From: JAFGLZ01 sp964390905
GTDB taxonomy: Bacteria; Planctomycetota; Phycisphaerae; UBA1845; JAFGLZ01
DNA: 64,000 nucleotides
Direction of reading: 5' to 3'
Assembly: GCA_964390905.1 (NCBI GenBank)
Contig: CAYMLO010000005.1
Location: 59,616-123,615 of the forward strand
Shown: positions 27,323 to 35,341 of the stretch, piece after piece
How positions within the stretch are numbered: the stretch's first letter is position 1
How the letters are laid out: the number at the start of each line of letters is the position of its first letter
Notes under the pieces: model-generated
The model's database searches: none
Seen by the model: the letters and a program-made list of their open reading frames with translations, nothing else
Told to the model about the DNA's origin: nothing
Position numbers and translations under genes: made by a program

Positions 27323-28732
27323 ATGGTCTTCACGTCCCACATCTTCGTCTTCTACTTCCTGCCGGTCGTGTTGCTTGTCTACTACGCCCTGCCGTTTCGG
27401 CGGAACCTGTTCCTCCTGTTGGCCAGCTATGCCTTCTATGCGTGGTGGGACCCGCGATTCGTCGTGCTGATGCTGTTTGCGTCGGTCGTCAACTACGCCT
27501 GCGGACGCGTGATCGCCGGGGATCCCGACCGCGGGCGCCGCGCCGCGGCGGCGCTGGCGATCTCGGCCGTCGCCAGCCTCGGGCTGCTGGGGTTCTTCAA
27601 GTATTGCATGTTCGTCGAGGGCAACCTGAACCGGTTGATTGTGCTGTTCGGCGCCGACGCGCTGCCGATGCTGAAGATCACGCTGCCGGTCGGCATTTCG
27701 TTCTACATCTTTCAGAGCCTCAGCTACCCCATCGACGTGTACCGCGGGGTCTCGCCCCCGGTCCGATCGCTATGGGACTTCGCGTGCTTCGTGTCGCTGT
27801 TCCCGCAACTGATCGCCGGCCCGATCGTGCGGTACAACACGATCGCCGATCAGCTCGTCGATCGGTCGCACACGCTGGACAAGTTCTCGTCGGGCGTGGC
27901 GCTGTTCATCCTGGGGTTCGCCAAGAAGATCCTGTTGGCCAACGGCGTGGGCAACGTGGCCGACGCGGCGTTCGCAGCCGACGCACCCTGCGCCGTCGAC
28001 GCGTGGTTCGGCGTGACGGCGTATGCGTTCCAGATCTACTTCGACTTCTCCGGCTACTCCGACATGGCCATCGGCCTGGGCCGGATGCTGGGGTTCGAGT
28101 TCCCGCGGAACTTCGATTCGCCCTACGTCTCTGAGAGCATCACCGAGTTCTGGCGGCGGTGGCACATCTCGCTGTCGACGTTCCTGCGCGACTACCTGTA
28201 CATCCCGCTCGGCGGCAACCGGAAGGGCCCGCGGCGGACCTATGTGAACCTGGCCATCGTCATGCTGCTGGGCGGGTTGTGGCACGGGGCGAACTGGACG
28301 TTCGTGCTGTGGGGGGGATACCACGGCGCGCTGCTCGCGTTCGAGCGCTGGTTGGGCAAGCGGAGCATCTACGCCTGGTGCCCCAGGCCGGTGCGGATCG
28401 CGATCACGTTCGTGCTGGTGCTGATCTCCTGGGTGCTATTCCGGTCGGAGACGCTCACCGATGCGGTGCGCTATCTGGCCGCGATGTTCGGAGCGAACGG
28501 GTTTGCGACGACGTCGGGCGGGTCGATGTTGCTGGCGGTCGAGCTGTATCCGCCGGGACGGCTGGCCGAGATGGCGCTCTGCGCGGTGCTGGCGTTCGGA
28601 CCGTCGCAGGCGTTTGACTGGGTCAAGACGCTGAGCTGGGTGAAGGTCGTCTTGCTGTTGGCGTTGTTCTGCCTGGCGATCGCGACGATGTTCAGCCAGG
28701 CGTTCAACCCGTTCCTGTACTTCCAGTTCTAG
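27323..28732 (+). CDS. MBOAT-family O-acyltransferase, AlgI type
   Basis: About 469 residues from the ATG at 27323; the MVFTSHIFVFYFLPVV start is typical of AlgI homologues, and a GTG at 27314 is less likely. Roughly ten membrane helices. MBOAT features include FRRWHISLSTFLRDYLYIPLGGNRKG and the catalytic histidine H321 in LWHGANWTFVLWG. AlgI-type proteins take acetyl groups from the cytoplasm and pass them across the membrane to an AlgJ/AlgX-type partner, which acetylates an exported polysaccharide. Such a partner follows immediately. Confidence 0.9.
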   Translation: MVFTSHIFVFYFLPVVLLVYYALPFRRNLFLLLASYAFYAWWDPRFVVLMLFASVVNYACGRVIAGDPDRGRRAAAALAISAVASLGLLGFFKYCMFVEGNLNRLIVLFGADALPMLKITLPVGISFYIFQSLSYPIDVYRGVSPPVRSLWDFACFVSLFPQLIAGPIVRYNTIADQLVDRSHTLDKFSSGVALFILGFAKKILLANGVGNVADAAFAADAPCAVDAWFGVTAYAFQIYFDFSGYSDMAIGLGRMLGFEFPRNFDSPYVSESITEFWRRWHISLSTFLRDYLYIPLGGNRKGPRRTYVNLAIVMLLGGLWHGANWTFVLWGGYHGALLAFERWLGKRSIYAWCPRPVRIAITFVLVLISWVLFRSETLTDAVRYLAAMFGANGFATTSGGSMLLAVELYPPGRLAEMALCAVLAFGPSQAFDWVKTLSWVKVVLLLALFCLAIATMFSQAFNPFLYFQF

Positions 28733-28742
28733 GGGCTGGTCG

Positions 28743-29951
28743 GTGACGATCGAGGGACGTGGACATCAGGTACTGCTGGTCTCGGGCTTCGTGGCCGCGA
28801 TCTTCACCGTACCGGTGACCCAGGCCGTGATCGAGCTGCGCGACGGCGAGATGCCGCAGGCCCTCGACCTGTTCCGCCACACGCCGACCGAGGCGAACCT
28901 GCGGATCTACGAAGACGATCTGGAATCACGATCGTGGTTCGCCAAGACGTTGCGGCCTTGGATGCAGTACGCGCGGTTCGTGACCCTGAGCGACGGCGGG
29001 GAGAAGGCCATCGTCGGCCGCGACGGGTGGTGGTTCTATCGGCCCGGCGTTCGGTACCTGATGGAACGGCCCGTGAGCGATCCGACGGGCAGGACCGGGC
29101 ACGATCAGGCCCTCGAGGCGATCGTGGCGTTCCGCGATCGGCTCGCCGGCCGCGGGATCAAGCTGCTCGTCGTGCCCGTACCCGGCAAGGCAAGTATCTA
29201 CCCGGACAAGCTGACGGCGCGGGCAAGCCAGGCGGACCCGTCGGTCCGCGCGCACACGCGACGGATGATCGACGACCTGAGCGCCGCCGGCGTCGAGGTG
29301 GTCGACCTGTTTGACGCGTTGGCCAGCATCCGCCAGATCATTGGGGAACACGACTGTGCGCCGCGGCCACAGGCCTACATGATCCGCGACACGCACTGGA
29401 CGCCCGGGGGCGTTGCGCGCGCTGCGTGGGCGGCGGCGCGACGGATACGCAAGCTCGGTTGGGCGCCCACGGGATCAACGGCGTACGCGACCAAGGGCAC
29501 GCTGGTAAGACGCCAGGGCGACGTCGTACGGATGCTGAGGAGCCCACAGATCGAACGGCTGTTCCCGCCTGCAGAGATGCACTGCGAGCAGATCGTCCGC
29601 AAGGACACCGGCGAGCGGTACCAGGACGACCCGAACGCGCCGATCCTCGTGTTGGGCGACAGCTTCCTGCGGATCTACGAGCGGGATGAGCCGGGATCGG
29701 CGGGTTTCATTTCGCATTTGGCCTGGACGCTGCGTCAGCCGGTCGCGTCGATCGTCAATGATGGCGGCGCTTCGACACTGGTCCGACAGGAGCTGGCCCG
29801 CAAGCCTGAGCTGCTGGCTGGCAAGAAGCTCGTCGTCTGGGAGTTCGTCGAGCGCGACATCCGGTTCGGCATGGAGGGGTGGCAAGACGTTCCCCTACCC
29901 CCGCCGATCTCGACGCTCCCGACCAACACCACGACCGCCCCTGTTCCGTAG
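28743..29951 (+). CDS. AlgJ/AlgX-type SGNH acetyltransferase
   Basis: 402 residues from a GTG. One N-terminal membrane anchor (residues 9-30) and then a periplasmic SGNH-like domain. The catalytic residues of the AlgJ/AlgX family are visible: D216-T-H218-W in RDTHWTP and S307 in VLGDSFLR. It starts 10 bases after AlgI, forming the usual acetyl-transfer pair. The exopolysaccharide genes themselves are not in the window, so the acceptor glycan is unknown. The C-terminus is rich in Pro and Thr. Confidence 0.85.
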   Translation: MTIEGRGHQVLLVSGFVAAIFTVPVTQAVIELRDGEMPQALDLFRHTPTEANLRIYEDDLESRSWFAKTLRPWMQYARFVTLSDGGEKAIVGRDGWWFYRPGVRYLMERPVSDPTGRTGHDQALEAIVAFRDRLAGRGIKLLVVPVPGKASIYPDKLTARASQADPSVRAHTRRMIDDLSAAGVEVVDLFDALASIRQIIGEHDCAPRPQAYMIRDTHWTPGGVARAAWAAARRIRKLGWAPTGSTAYATKGTLVRRQGDVVRMLRSPQIERLFPPAEMHCEQIVRKDTGERYQDDPNAPILVLGDSFLRIYERDEPGSAGFISHLAWTLRQPVASIVNDGGASTLVRQELARKPELLAGKKLVVWEFVERDIRFGMEGWQDVPLPPPISTLPTNTTTAPVP

Positions 29952-29968
29952 TCTGGGTTCCCCAACGA

Positions 29969-30538
29969 TCAGGATTCAGGCGTGGTTCTCCGGCGGGTCG
30001 ATCGCGTCGTTTGGCGCATCAGCAAGACCGCTCCCAGGCCCAGCGTTCCGCCGACGATGAGCCCGCCGACGAGGCCGACCTCGACCCGCCCGTGCAGGAC
30101 GAACACGCGCATCGCCGCGACGATGGGCACGGGGAGCCAATGACCCGCGCGGATCCACAGGGGCAGCCGGCCGTCCGCTGATTGGATGATGGCCACCAGG
30201 AGCACCATCGTCATGTGGCCCGAGACGTGTCCTGCGATCAGGCGATCCTGCCAGATTACCGTCGCCGCGACGATGCCCAGCGCAGCGAGGACCGCAAACG
30301 GACGGACCCACCGCCTGGCAGATCGCCCGCCGTCGATGCCCTCAGCCAGAAGCTGGGCGAGGAAGCCGAAGACCGACAGCGCAGCGGGCGCGTCGTAGAG
30401 TACGTCCCACGCGTCCTGCCAGTCCCGCGCGAGGACACAGTAGGCGGCAGCGCCGATGACCGTGCCAGCCAGGCGCAACATCATCGAGCCGAGGGTGGCT
30501 TGTGATGGGCGTTGGACGTTCGGAGGTCTGTTTGTCAT
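29969..30538 (-). CDS. Membrane protein, possible divergent PAP2-type phosphatase
   Basis: About 189 residues with five or six membrane helices. The central part resembles the PAP2 signature: AGHVSGHMTMVLL aligns with motif 2 (SGH), and MRVFVLHGRVEVGLVGG with motif 3 (R-x5-H-x3-D), with Glu in place of Asp. Motif 1 (K-x6-RP) is not seen, so the protein may be a degenerate or inactive member, or a different small membrane family. It converges on the AlgJ-type gene with only 17 bases between. Confidence 0.5.
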   Translation of the reverse strand: MTNRPPNVQRPSQATLGSMMLRLAGTVIGAAAYCVLARDWQDAWDVLYDAPAALSVFGFLAQLLAEGIDGGRSARRWVRPFAVLAALGIVAATVIWQDRLIAGHVSGHMTMVLLVAIIQSADGRLPLWIRAGHWLPVPIVAAMRVFVLHGRVEVGLVGGLIVGGTLGLGAVLLMRQTTRSTRRRTTPES

Positions 30539-30656
30539 CGGCACGGATTCGCTTGTCAGAAGTCGTCACACCCGTCGTCGCGGGTGCTTCATGTTATCAG
30601 CGCATCCAGTAGAATGGCGAAACGCCGTCCCCGAGGCAACGGAGACACCCAGCCCA

Positions 30657-31397
30657 ATGCAGACCTATCGCACCGACGACTGCGAACGCTACCGGATGGC
30701 CTACCAGGACCCGCATCGCGCCCTCGAGCCGTTGGCCGACGAGATCGCCGTCGTGGCTGGGGCGCTTGACGCCCTGCGAGAGGGGGGCGTGCTGCCGCAC
30801 ACCGACTACGACCACGCCAAGATGCTCGCGCACCGTCGGGCCGTCGCCGAGCGGTTCGAGATCCCGTGGACGGCGATCACGCCGCGGATGCAGCGGCTGC
30901 TCTACGCTGTCAACGCGATCGTGCAGCCGACGAACATGATCGCCGCCGGCGTGTTCTGTGGGAACACGTTCATCTCGAACGCGGGCGCAGCCGTCGGGCC
31001 GGGCGCGTGCTATACGGCCCGCGACCTGGTCGGCGTGGAGATCGATCTGGAGAGCGCCGCCCTGGCCGAGCGGAACCTCCGGCAAATCGATTCAACAGGC
31101 GTAGCCCGCATCGTCGCCGATGACGCGGTGGACGTGGTGCAGCGCTACAGCGACCCGATCCACCTGATGTACCTGGACGCCGACGGCACGGGCGATCAGG
31201 GCAAGGGCGTCTACCTGGACATCCTGCAGGCCGGCTACGAACGGATGCCCGCCGGCGCGGTCGTCCTGGCCCACAACAGCGTCAACTCGGCCGAGCGGTT
31301 GGCGTCTTACCTGGCCTTCGTCCGCGACCCCGCCCACTTCAAGGCCAGCGTCAACGTCGTCTTCGACATCGAGGGCCTGGAGGTCTCGGCGGTCTAA
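30657..31397 (+). CDS. Class I SAM-dependent methyltransferase, O-methyltransferase-like
   Basis: About 246 residues from the ATG at 30657; GTG/ATG codons further up are less likely. Three family features occur in order: a SAM-binding glycine strand (AAGVFCGNTFISNAG), an acidic ribose-binding loop (VGVEIDLESAALAERNL) and IHLMYLDADGT near motif IV. It resembles the small O-methyltransferase family 3 but has no recognised substrate motif. Its stop TAA overlaps the first base of a REP-like hairpin, which may serve as its terminator. Confidence 0.65.
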   Translation: MQTYRTDDCERYRMAYQDPHRALEPLADEIAVVAGALDALREGGVLPHTDYDHAKMLAHRRAVAERFEIPWTAITPRMQRLLYAVNAIVQPTNMIAAGVFCGNTFISNAGAAVGPGACYTARDLVGVEIDLESAALAERNLRQIDSTGVARIVADDAVDVVQRYSDPIHLMYLDADGTGDQGKGVYLDILQAGYERMPAGAVVLAHNSVNSAERLASYLAFVRDPAHFKASVNVVFDIEGLEVSAV

Positions 31398-31489
31398 AAA
31401 ACGGGACAGGTTCGTTTTTTTTAAGCAGGGCAGCAGATGAGACAGGTCCGCCTACATCCCCACCAAGAAAACGAACCTGTCCCGTTTTT
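31397..31489. repeat. REP-like inverted pair (non-autonomous REPIN), type A
   Basis: Two 22-base arms are exact reverse complements: 31397-31418 (core CGGGACAGGTTCG flanked by A and T runs) and 31468-31489. They are separated by 49 bases. The same core flanks the transposase at 34592-35358. The right arm is followed by a perfect 15-base tandem duplication (31481-31495 and 31496-31510). As RNA the pair could fold into a long hairpin with T-runs, a possible terminator after the methyltransferase gene. Confidence 0.8.
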
Positions 31490-31540
31490 CCGGCTCCCGT
31501 TTTTCCGGCTGGCGGATCCTAGAGGAAGGGAGTCTGGCCA

Positions 31541-32116
31541 ATGAAGGCGCTCATCCTGGACGGGTCTCTTCCCGGAGACGATGCGACGGAGGTGGCCGGC
31601 GAGGTGCTGACCCAGGAACTGGAGGGCGCGGGGTGGCAAGTCGATAGGATCGTCCTTCGCGACGTCGAGATGGCCGGCTGCCGAGGCTGCTTCGGATGCT
31701 GGGATCGCACGCCAGGCCTCTGTGTGATCGACGACGACGGCCGGCAGGTGCCAGCAAGAGCCATCCAAAGCGACCTGCTGGTCTACCTGACGCCGGTCAC
31801 GTTTGGCGGGTACTCCTCTCAGCTCAAGAAGGGGCTGGACCGGATTATCTGCATCGTGCACCCCTTCTTCATGAAGGTCGAGGGGGAATTCCATCACCAG
31901 CCACGGTACGACCGCTATCCACGCCTGCTTGGCGTGGGCGTGCTGCCCGGTCCGGATCACGACAGCGAAGAGATCTTCGAGACGCTCGTCAAAAGAAACG
32001 CCATCAACCTCCTGAGTCCTGCCCGCGCTGCCGGCGTGGTCTATCGCGATCAGTCGACCGACGCGGTCCGGCAGCGGATCGCCGCGTTGCTGGCCGAAGT
32101 GGAGGTGTCGCCATGA
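31541..32116 (+). CDS. Flavodoxin-fold NAD(P)H oxidoreductase (iron-sulfur flavoprotein-like)
   Basis: 191 residues. The flavodoxin-like fold is seen in ALILDGSLPGDD at the start and in DLLVYLTPVTFGGYSSQLKKGLDR, typical of the FMN-reductase family. C-x2-C-x2-C (CRGCFGC) after residue 47 matches the short cysteine pattern of iron-sulfur flavoproteins, which could bind a cluster or metal. Its stop overlaps the next start (32113-32116), so the two flavodoxin-fold proteins are made together. Electron donor and acceptor are unknown. Confidence 0.7.
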   Translation: MKALILDGSLPGDDATEVAGEVLTQELEGAGWQVDRIVLRDVEMAGCRGCFGCWDRTPGLCVIDDDGRQVPARAIQSDLLVYLTPVTFGGYSSQLKKGLDRIICIVHPFFMKVEGEFHHQPRYDRYPRLLGVGVLPGPDHDSEEIFETLVKRNAINLLSPARAAGVVYRDQSTDAVRQRIAALLAEVEVSP

Positions 32117-32793
32117 GCGCGCCCAAACGGGCCCTTCTCCTGAACGGAAGTCCACGAGGCCGCAGGAGCGGGTCCGAATCGCTCGGCAGCTATCTCCTCG
32201 CCCGGCTCGTTGAACGGGGCGTGGATGCAGAGCGGTTTAGGATCGGCGCGAACCTGCCCTCAGAGCAGACACTGTCAGAGATGCTCTCGGCCGTCGAGCG
32301 CGCCGATCTCGTGATCCTGGCTGCCCCGTTGTACGTAGACAGCCAGCCGGCACCGGTGGTTCGAGCGATGGAGTACCTGGCCGAACACCGGCGCGGTTCG
32401 AGCCGCCAGAACGCGCCGCAGTTGGTGGTGATCGTCAACTGCGGCCTCCCCGAGACGTTCAACAACGACGTGGCACTTAGGATCTACCGCAAGTTCGCCT
32501 CCGAGGCGGGTCTGCGGTGGTCAGGCGGGATGGCGTTGGGGATGGGCGAGGCCCTGGCCCAGCAACCGCTGCGTCGGGTCGGTCGCTTGGCCCGGAAGGT
32601 CTGTCGGGCACTCGATCGGGCTGCCGCCGAGTTGGCCAAAGGCAACGACATCCCCGACGAGGCCGTCGCCCTGATGGCCAAGTCCCTCATGCCACACTGG
32701 CTATACACATGGATCGCCCACCGCAGTTGGACCCGGCAGGCCAAGAAGCACGGGGCGACCACCCCGCTGGACGCCCGCCCGCTCGAGCAATGA
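32113..32793 (+). CDS. Second flavodoxin-fold NAD(P)H oxidoreductase
   Basis: About 226 residues from the ATG at 32113, overlapping the previous stop as ATGA; longer in-frame starts run into the previous gene. RALLLNGSPRGRRSGSESLG is the phosphate-binding loop of the NADPH-dependent FMN-reductase type, and DLVILAAPLYVDSQPAPVVRAMEY the next fold element. It lacks the cysteine triplet of its neighbour. The conserved ATGA coupling suggests the pair acts as a two-component flavin/iron-sulfur electron transfer unit. Confidence 0.7.
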   Translation: MSAPKRALLLNGSPRGRRSGSESLGSYLLARLVERGVDAERFRIGANLPSEQTLSEMLSAVERADLVILAAPLYVDSQPAPVVRAMEYLAEHRRGSSRQNAPQLVVIVNCGLPETFNNDVALRIYRKFASEAGLRWSGGMALGMGEALAQQPLRRVGRLARKVCRALDRAAAELAKGNDIPDEAVALMAKSLMPHWLYTWIAHRSWTRQAKKHGATTPLDARPLEQ

Positions 32794-32814
32794 CGTCTGC
32801 GAGGCAAGACGGCG

Positions 32815-32859
32815 CAGGTTCGTTCTCGGGCACGACAGAAAGGGCAGAAGACGAACCTG
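32815..32859. repeat. Degenerate REP-like inverted pair, type A
   Basis: CAGGTTCGT (32815-32823) and ACGAACCTG (32851-32859) are exact inverse copies of the core seen at 31397-31489 and around the transposase, but the flanking A/T runs are eroded. It lies in the 111-base gap between the flavodoxin gene and the convergent PEP-CTERM gene. Confidence 0.6.
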
Positions 32860-32904
32860 TCCGGCTTGCGCCCTTTGCTCTGGGACCGTGCGCGCCCTGG
32901 GCGC

Positions 32905-34449
32905 TCAGCGTCGGCGGCGCGCGATGGTCAGCGCGATGCCGGCCGCTAGGAGGGCGGCGGTGGTAGGCTCTGGGATGCCGTGGGCGCCGTCAGGCCAGAA
33001 CGTCAAGAAGACCTGGCCGGTGAAGTCCTGCGAGAAGCCGCTGATGTTGAGGGGGTTGCCGGCCAGATCGGTCACGCCGAACTGAAACGAACTGATCGAT
33101 CCCTGCGGCCCGCCGAACGGCCACAGGCTGTGTTCGACCATCAGCCCGCCGGTCCCGGTCAGCAGCCCGGAGCCCTCAACAAAGCCGGTGTCGGCGATCT
33201 CCTGCAGCAGCAACGCGTCAAGGTCGCCTTCCACCAGCGCGACGTCCCCGATCGATGGCAGGTTGACGTATCCGAGGTGCCAGTCCGGGTCCCCCACGCC
33301 CTCGCCGTCGAACCGTCCGCGGGCCTGGTCCGGCAGCATCGGCGCCTGACCGGATTCGTCGCTGTACAGATTCCCTTGGATCGACGCCGAAGCGTTCGAG
33401 ACGGGGATCGTCGTGTCGACGCCGTTCTCCCAGTGGATGGTAACGATCGGCCCCGGGTCGGCAGGGCCGATGGACAGGACGCCCAGACCGTCCGCACCGC
33501 CGCCGACCGTGAAGGTCCCCACCAACCCGGACACCTCGATCGCCATCACGTTGGCGTTCTGCCAGCCCGGGATGAGGTTCGGGTCCACCTGGCCTGATGC
33601 GCGCCCCGCCAGCACGCCGATCAGCACAACTGCGATCGAACCCGACCACCAGCCGACCGCCTTCGTCCGATCGACACAAGACGACATACGGGAGGGCAAC
33701 CGACGATGTCCCCGTCTGCGGACCCACCCCGCCGTGACGCCCCCGGCGAGCAGCCAGAAGGTCACCGGTTCGGGCACCCCGATGATCGTGATCGATCCGC
33801 CACCACCCGTATACAGGTTCTCGGAGAAGCTCATCACGTCGGACGGCGAAGCGACCCACCATTGCACGACCATCTTGGCCTCAGGGGGATAGTACGGTGC
33901 CAGCGACCCGCCAGTGACCGAAAGCCCGATCAATCCCGACTCGCCCCCGCCATTGACGCTGACGAGCTGCCCGGGGGTCGTATACTTCTCGATCATGGTG
34001 AAGTCGTAGTTGCCGAACTGCGACGGGAGGATCTCGCCGCTGAGCAGGACGGCCTCAGCGTTGGCCAGATCGATCAGCTCGAAGGAGACCGGTTCGGCGC
34101 CCGCCGCCCCGAACTCGCCCATCGTCAGGCCCAGGGGAAATCCCAGGCTGACGTCCTGTACCAGTGGAACCGTCCACCGAAGGCCCAACGAGTACGGCCC
34201 GTCGTAGTGCGGATTGGCGGTGCCCACGTACGCCGCGTCGGGCGCGCCATCGACGTCCATCAACGCCCCTGCCAGCCCCACCGACTTGTCAAAGACGCAC
34301 TGACCTTGAGCGATGTTGAAGACGATGGAATCCCCCGGGGCGAGGAGCCCGCCGTTGGGGTCCACGGCGTCAGCGAACGCCACCGTTGAAGAAACTGCGA
34401 GCGCGCAAACCCAGAGCAGTGCTCGCCCTCCCACTCCCTGGATGCTCAT
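32905..34449 (-). CDS. Double PEP-CTERM protein (two secreted proteins fused in frame)
   Basis: 514 residues from the ATG at 34449, with GAGGAG 9 bases upstream. It reads as two complete proteins. The first (1-254) has a signal peptide, a beta-rich body and a full PEP-CTERM sorting tail: VPEP (225-228), a hydrophobic helix and an arginine cluster. Then M255 opens a second signal-like segment (GWWSGSIAVVLIGVLAGRASGQ), another beta-rich body, and a second tail with IPEP (492-495) and ARRRR at the end. PEP-CTERM tails are recognised by exosortase and normally occur once, at the C-terminus. The codon TTG at 33699 directly after the first arginine cluster is one base from TAG. Functions of both bodies are unknown. 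Confidence 0.75.
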   Translation of the reverse strand: MSIQGVGGRALLWVCALAVSSTVAFADAVDPNGGLLAPGDSIVFNIAQGQCVFDKSVGLAGALMDVDGAPDAAYVGTANPHYDGPYSLGLRWTVPLVQDVSLGFPLGLTMGEFGAAGAEPVSFELIDLANAEAVLLSGEILPSQFGNYDFTMIEKYTTPGQLVSVNGGGESGLIGLSVTGGSLAPYYPPEAKMVVQWWVASPSDVMSFSENLYTGGGGSITIIGVPEPVTFWLLAGGVTAGWVRRRGHRRLPSRMSSCVDRTKAVGWWSGSIAVVLIGVLAGRASGQVDPNLIPGWQNANVMAIEVSGLVGTFTVGGGADGLGVLSIGPADPGPIVTIHWENGVDTTIPVSNASASIQGNLYSDESGQAPMLPDQARGRFDGEGVGDPDWHLGYVNLPSIGDVALVEGDLDALLLQEIADTGFVEGSGLLTGTGGLMVEHSLWPFGGPQGSISSFQFGVTDLAGNPLNISGFSQDFTGQVFLTFWPDGAHGIPEPTTAALLAAGIALTIARRRR

Positions 34450-34530
34450 CCTGAAAGACTCCTCTCCCCGAAGCCACGCGGGGCTTCCACCTCCAGTTAA
34501 ACCCAAGCAGCTACGGATATGATAAGATAG

Positions 34531-34559
34531 AGTGTAGCCTGTCCGTTAACCTGCGTCAA
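34531..34559 (-). promoter_or_regulatory. Promoter of the double PEP-CTERM gene
   Basis: On the reverse strand TTGACG (34559-34554) and TACACT (34536-34531) stand exactly 17 bases apart, about 80 bases before the ATG. The leader between also has an inverted repeat GAAGCC/GGCTTC (34470-34487). Confidence 0.55.
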
Positions 34560-34614
34560 CAAGAAGTCCGAGAATCTCGCGCATTCCAGCCAAAAAACGG
34601 GACAGGTTCGTTTA

Positions 34615-34642
34615 TTGACAGGAGCCGGGTGCTGCCTATCAT
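34615..34642 (+). promoter_or_regulatory. Transposase promoter with predicted leaderless start
   Basis: A perfect TTGACA (34615-34620) begins right after the left REP and is followed by 16 bases and TATCAT (34637-34642). The expected transcription start, six to eight bases downstream, falls on the ATG at 34649. No Shine-Dalgarno sequence lies in the usual window. Confidence 0.6.
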
Positions 34643-34648
34643 GCCCCT

Positions 34649-35341
34649 ATGCCTCGTTCGGCACGGGTGGCGCCTGGTGGGGTGGCGTTCCACGTCTTAA
34701 ACCGCGGCGTGGGCGGGATGCGTCTGTTCGACAACGACGCGGACTACCTGGCCTTTGAGCGGGTCCTGGAAGAGACGCTTGGTCTTCGCCCGATGCGGCT
34801 CTGTGCCTATTGCGTGATGCCGAATCACTGGCACCTTGTGCTCTGGCCTCGCGAGGACGGGGACTTGGCCAACTTCATGCAGCGACTCACGATCACGCAC
34901 GCTCGTCGATGGCAGGAGCATCGGCGGCTGGTGGGAACGGGCCACATCTACCAGGGCCGTTACAAGTCCTTCCCCGTCCAGAGCGACGGACACTTCCTGA
35001 CGGTCTGTCGATACGTGGAGCAGAACGCCCTTCGGGCGAATCTCGTGGATCGGGCCGAGGACTGGCGATGGTCAAGCCTCTGGCGCCGGCGACAGCGAGC
35101 AACAGACGCTCGGGCAATCCTGAACGAGTGGCCCATCCCTCGGCCCGGGGATTGGCTGGCTGAGGTCAACCATCGCGCGGCGGAGTCCGAGCTGACGAAG
35201 CTGCGCTACTGCGCGGTGCGAGGCCGTCCCTTCGGGAACGAGGCCTGGGTACTGCAAACCGCCAAACGTCTCGGTCTGAACTCGACGCTCCGGCCGCGGG
35301 GCCGACCGAGGAAGGCACATACCCCTAGCCGGGACCAATAA
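34649..35341 (+). CDS. REP-associated tyrosine transposase (TnpA_REP family)
   Basis: 230 residues. The Y1 HUH nuclease motif is seen as H60-W-H62 in CVMPNHWHLVLWP; the likely catalytic tyrosine is Y122 in CRYVEQNALRANLV, which aligns with the RYIHxNPVxAGLV segment of the family. GTGHIYQGRYKSFPVQ and DWRWSS are also typical. The enzyme cuts and joins single-stranded DNA at REP hairpins. The gene is complete and its catalytic residues are intact, so it may be active. It has no ribosome binding site but a promoter that would place the RNA start at the ATG. Confidence 0.9.
   Translation: MPRSARVAPGGVAFHVLNRGVGGMRLFDNDADYLAFERVLEETLGLRPMRLCAYCVMPNHWHLVLWPREDGDLANFMQRLTITHARRWQEHRRLVGTGHIYQGRYKSFPVQSDGHFLTVCRYVEQNALRANLVDRAEDWRWSSLWRRRQRATDARAILNEWPIPRPGDWLAEVNHRAAESELTKLRYCAVRGRPFGNEAWVLQTAKRLGLNSTLRPRGRPRKAHTPSRDQ

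Noticed and set aside
29952..29968. A terminator in the 17-base gap between the AlgJ-like and PAP2-like genes
   Set aside because: No stem can be formed in the gap; any terminator would lie inside coding sequence.
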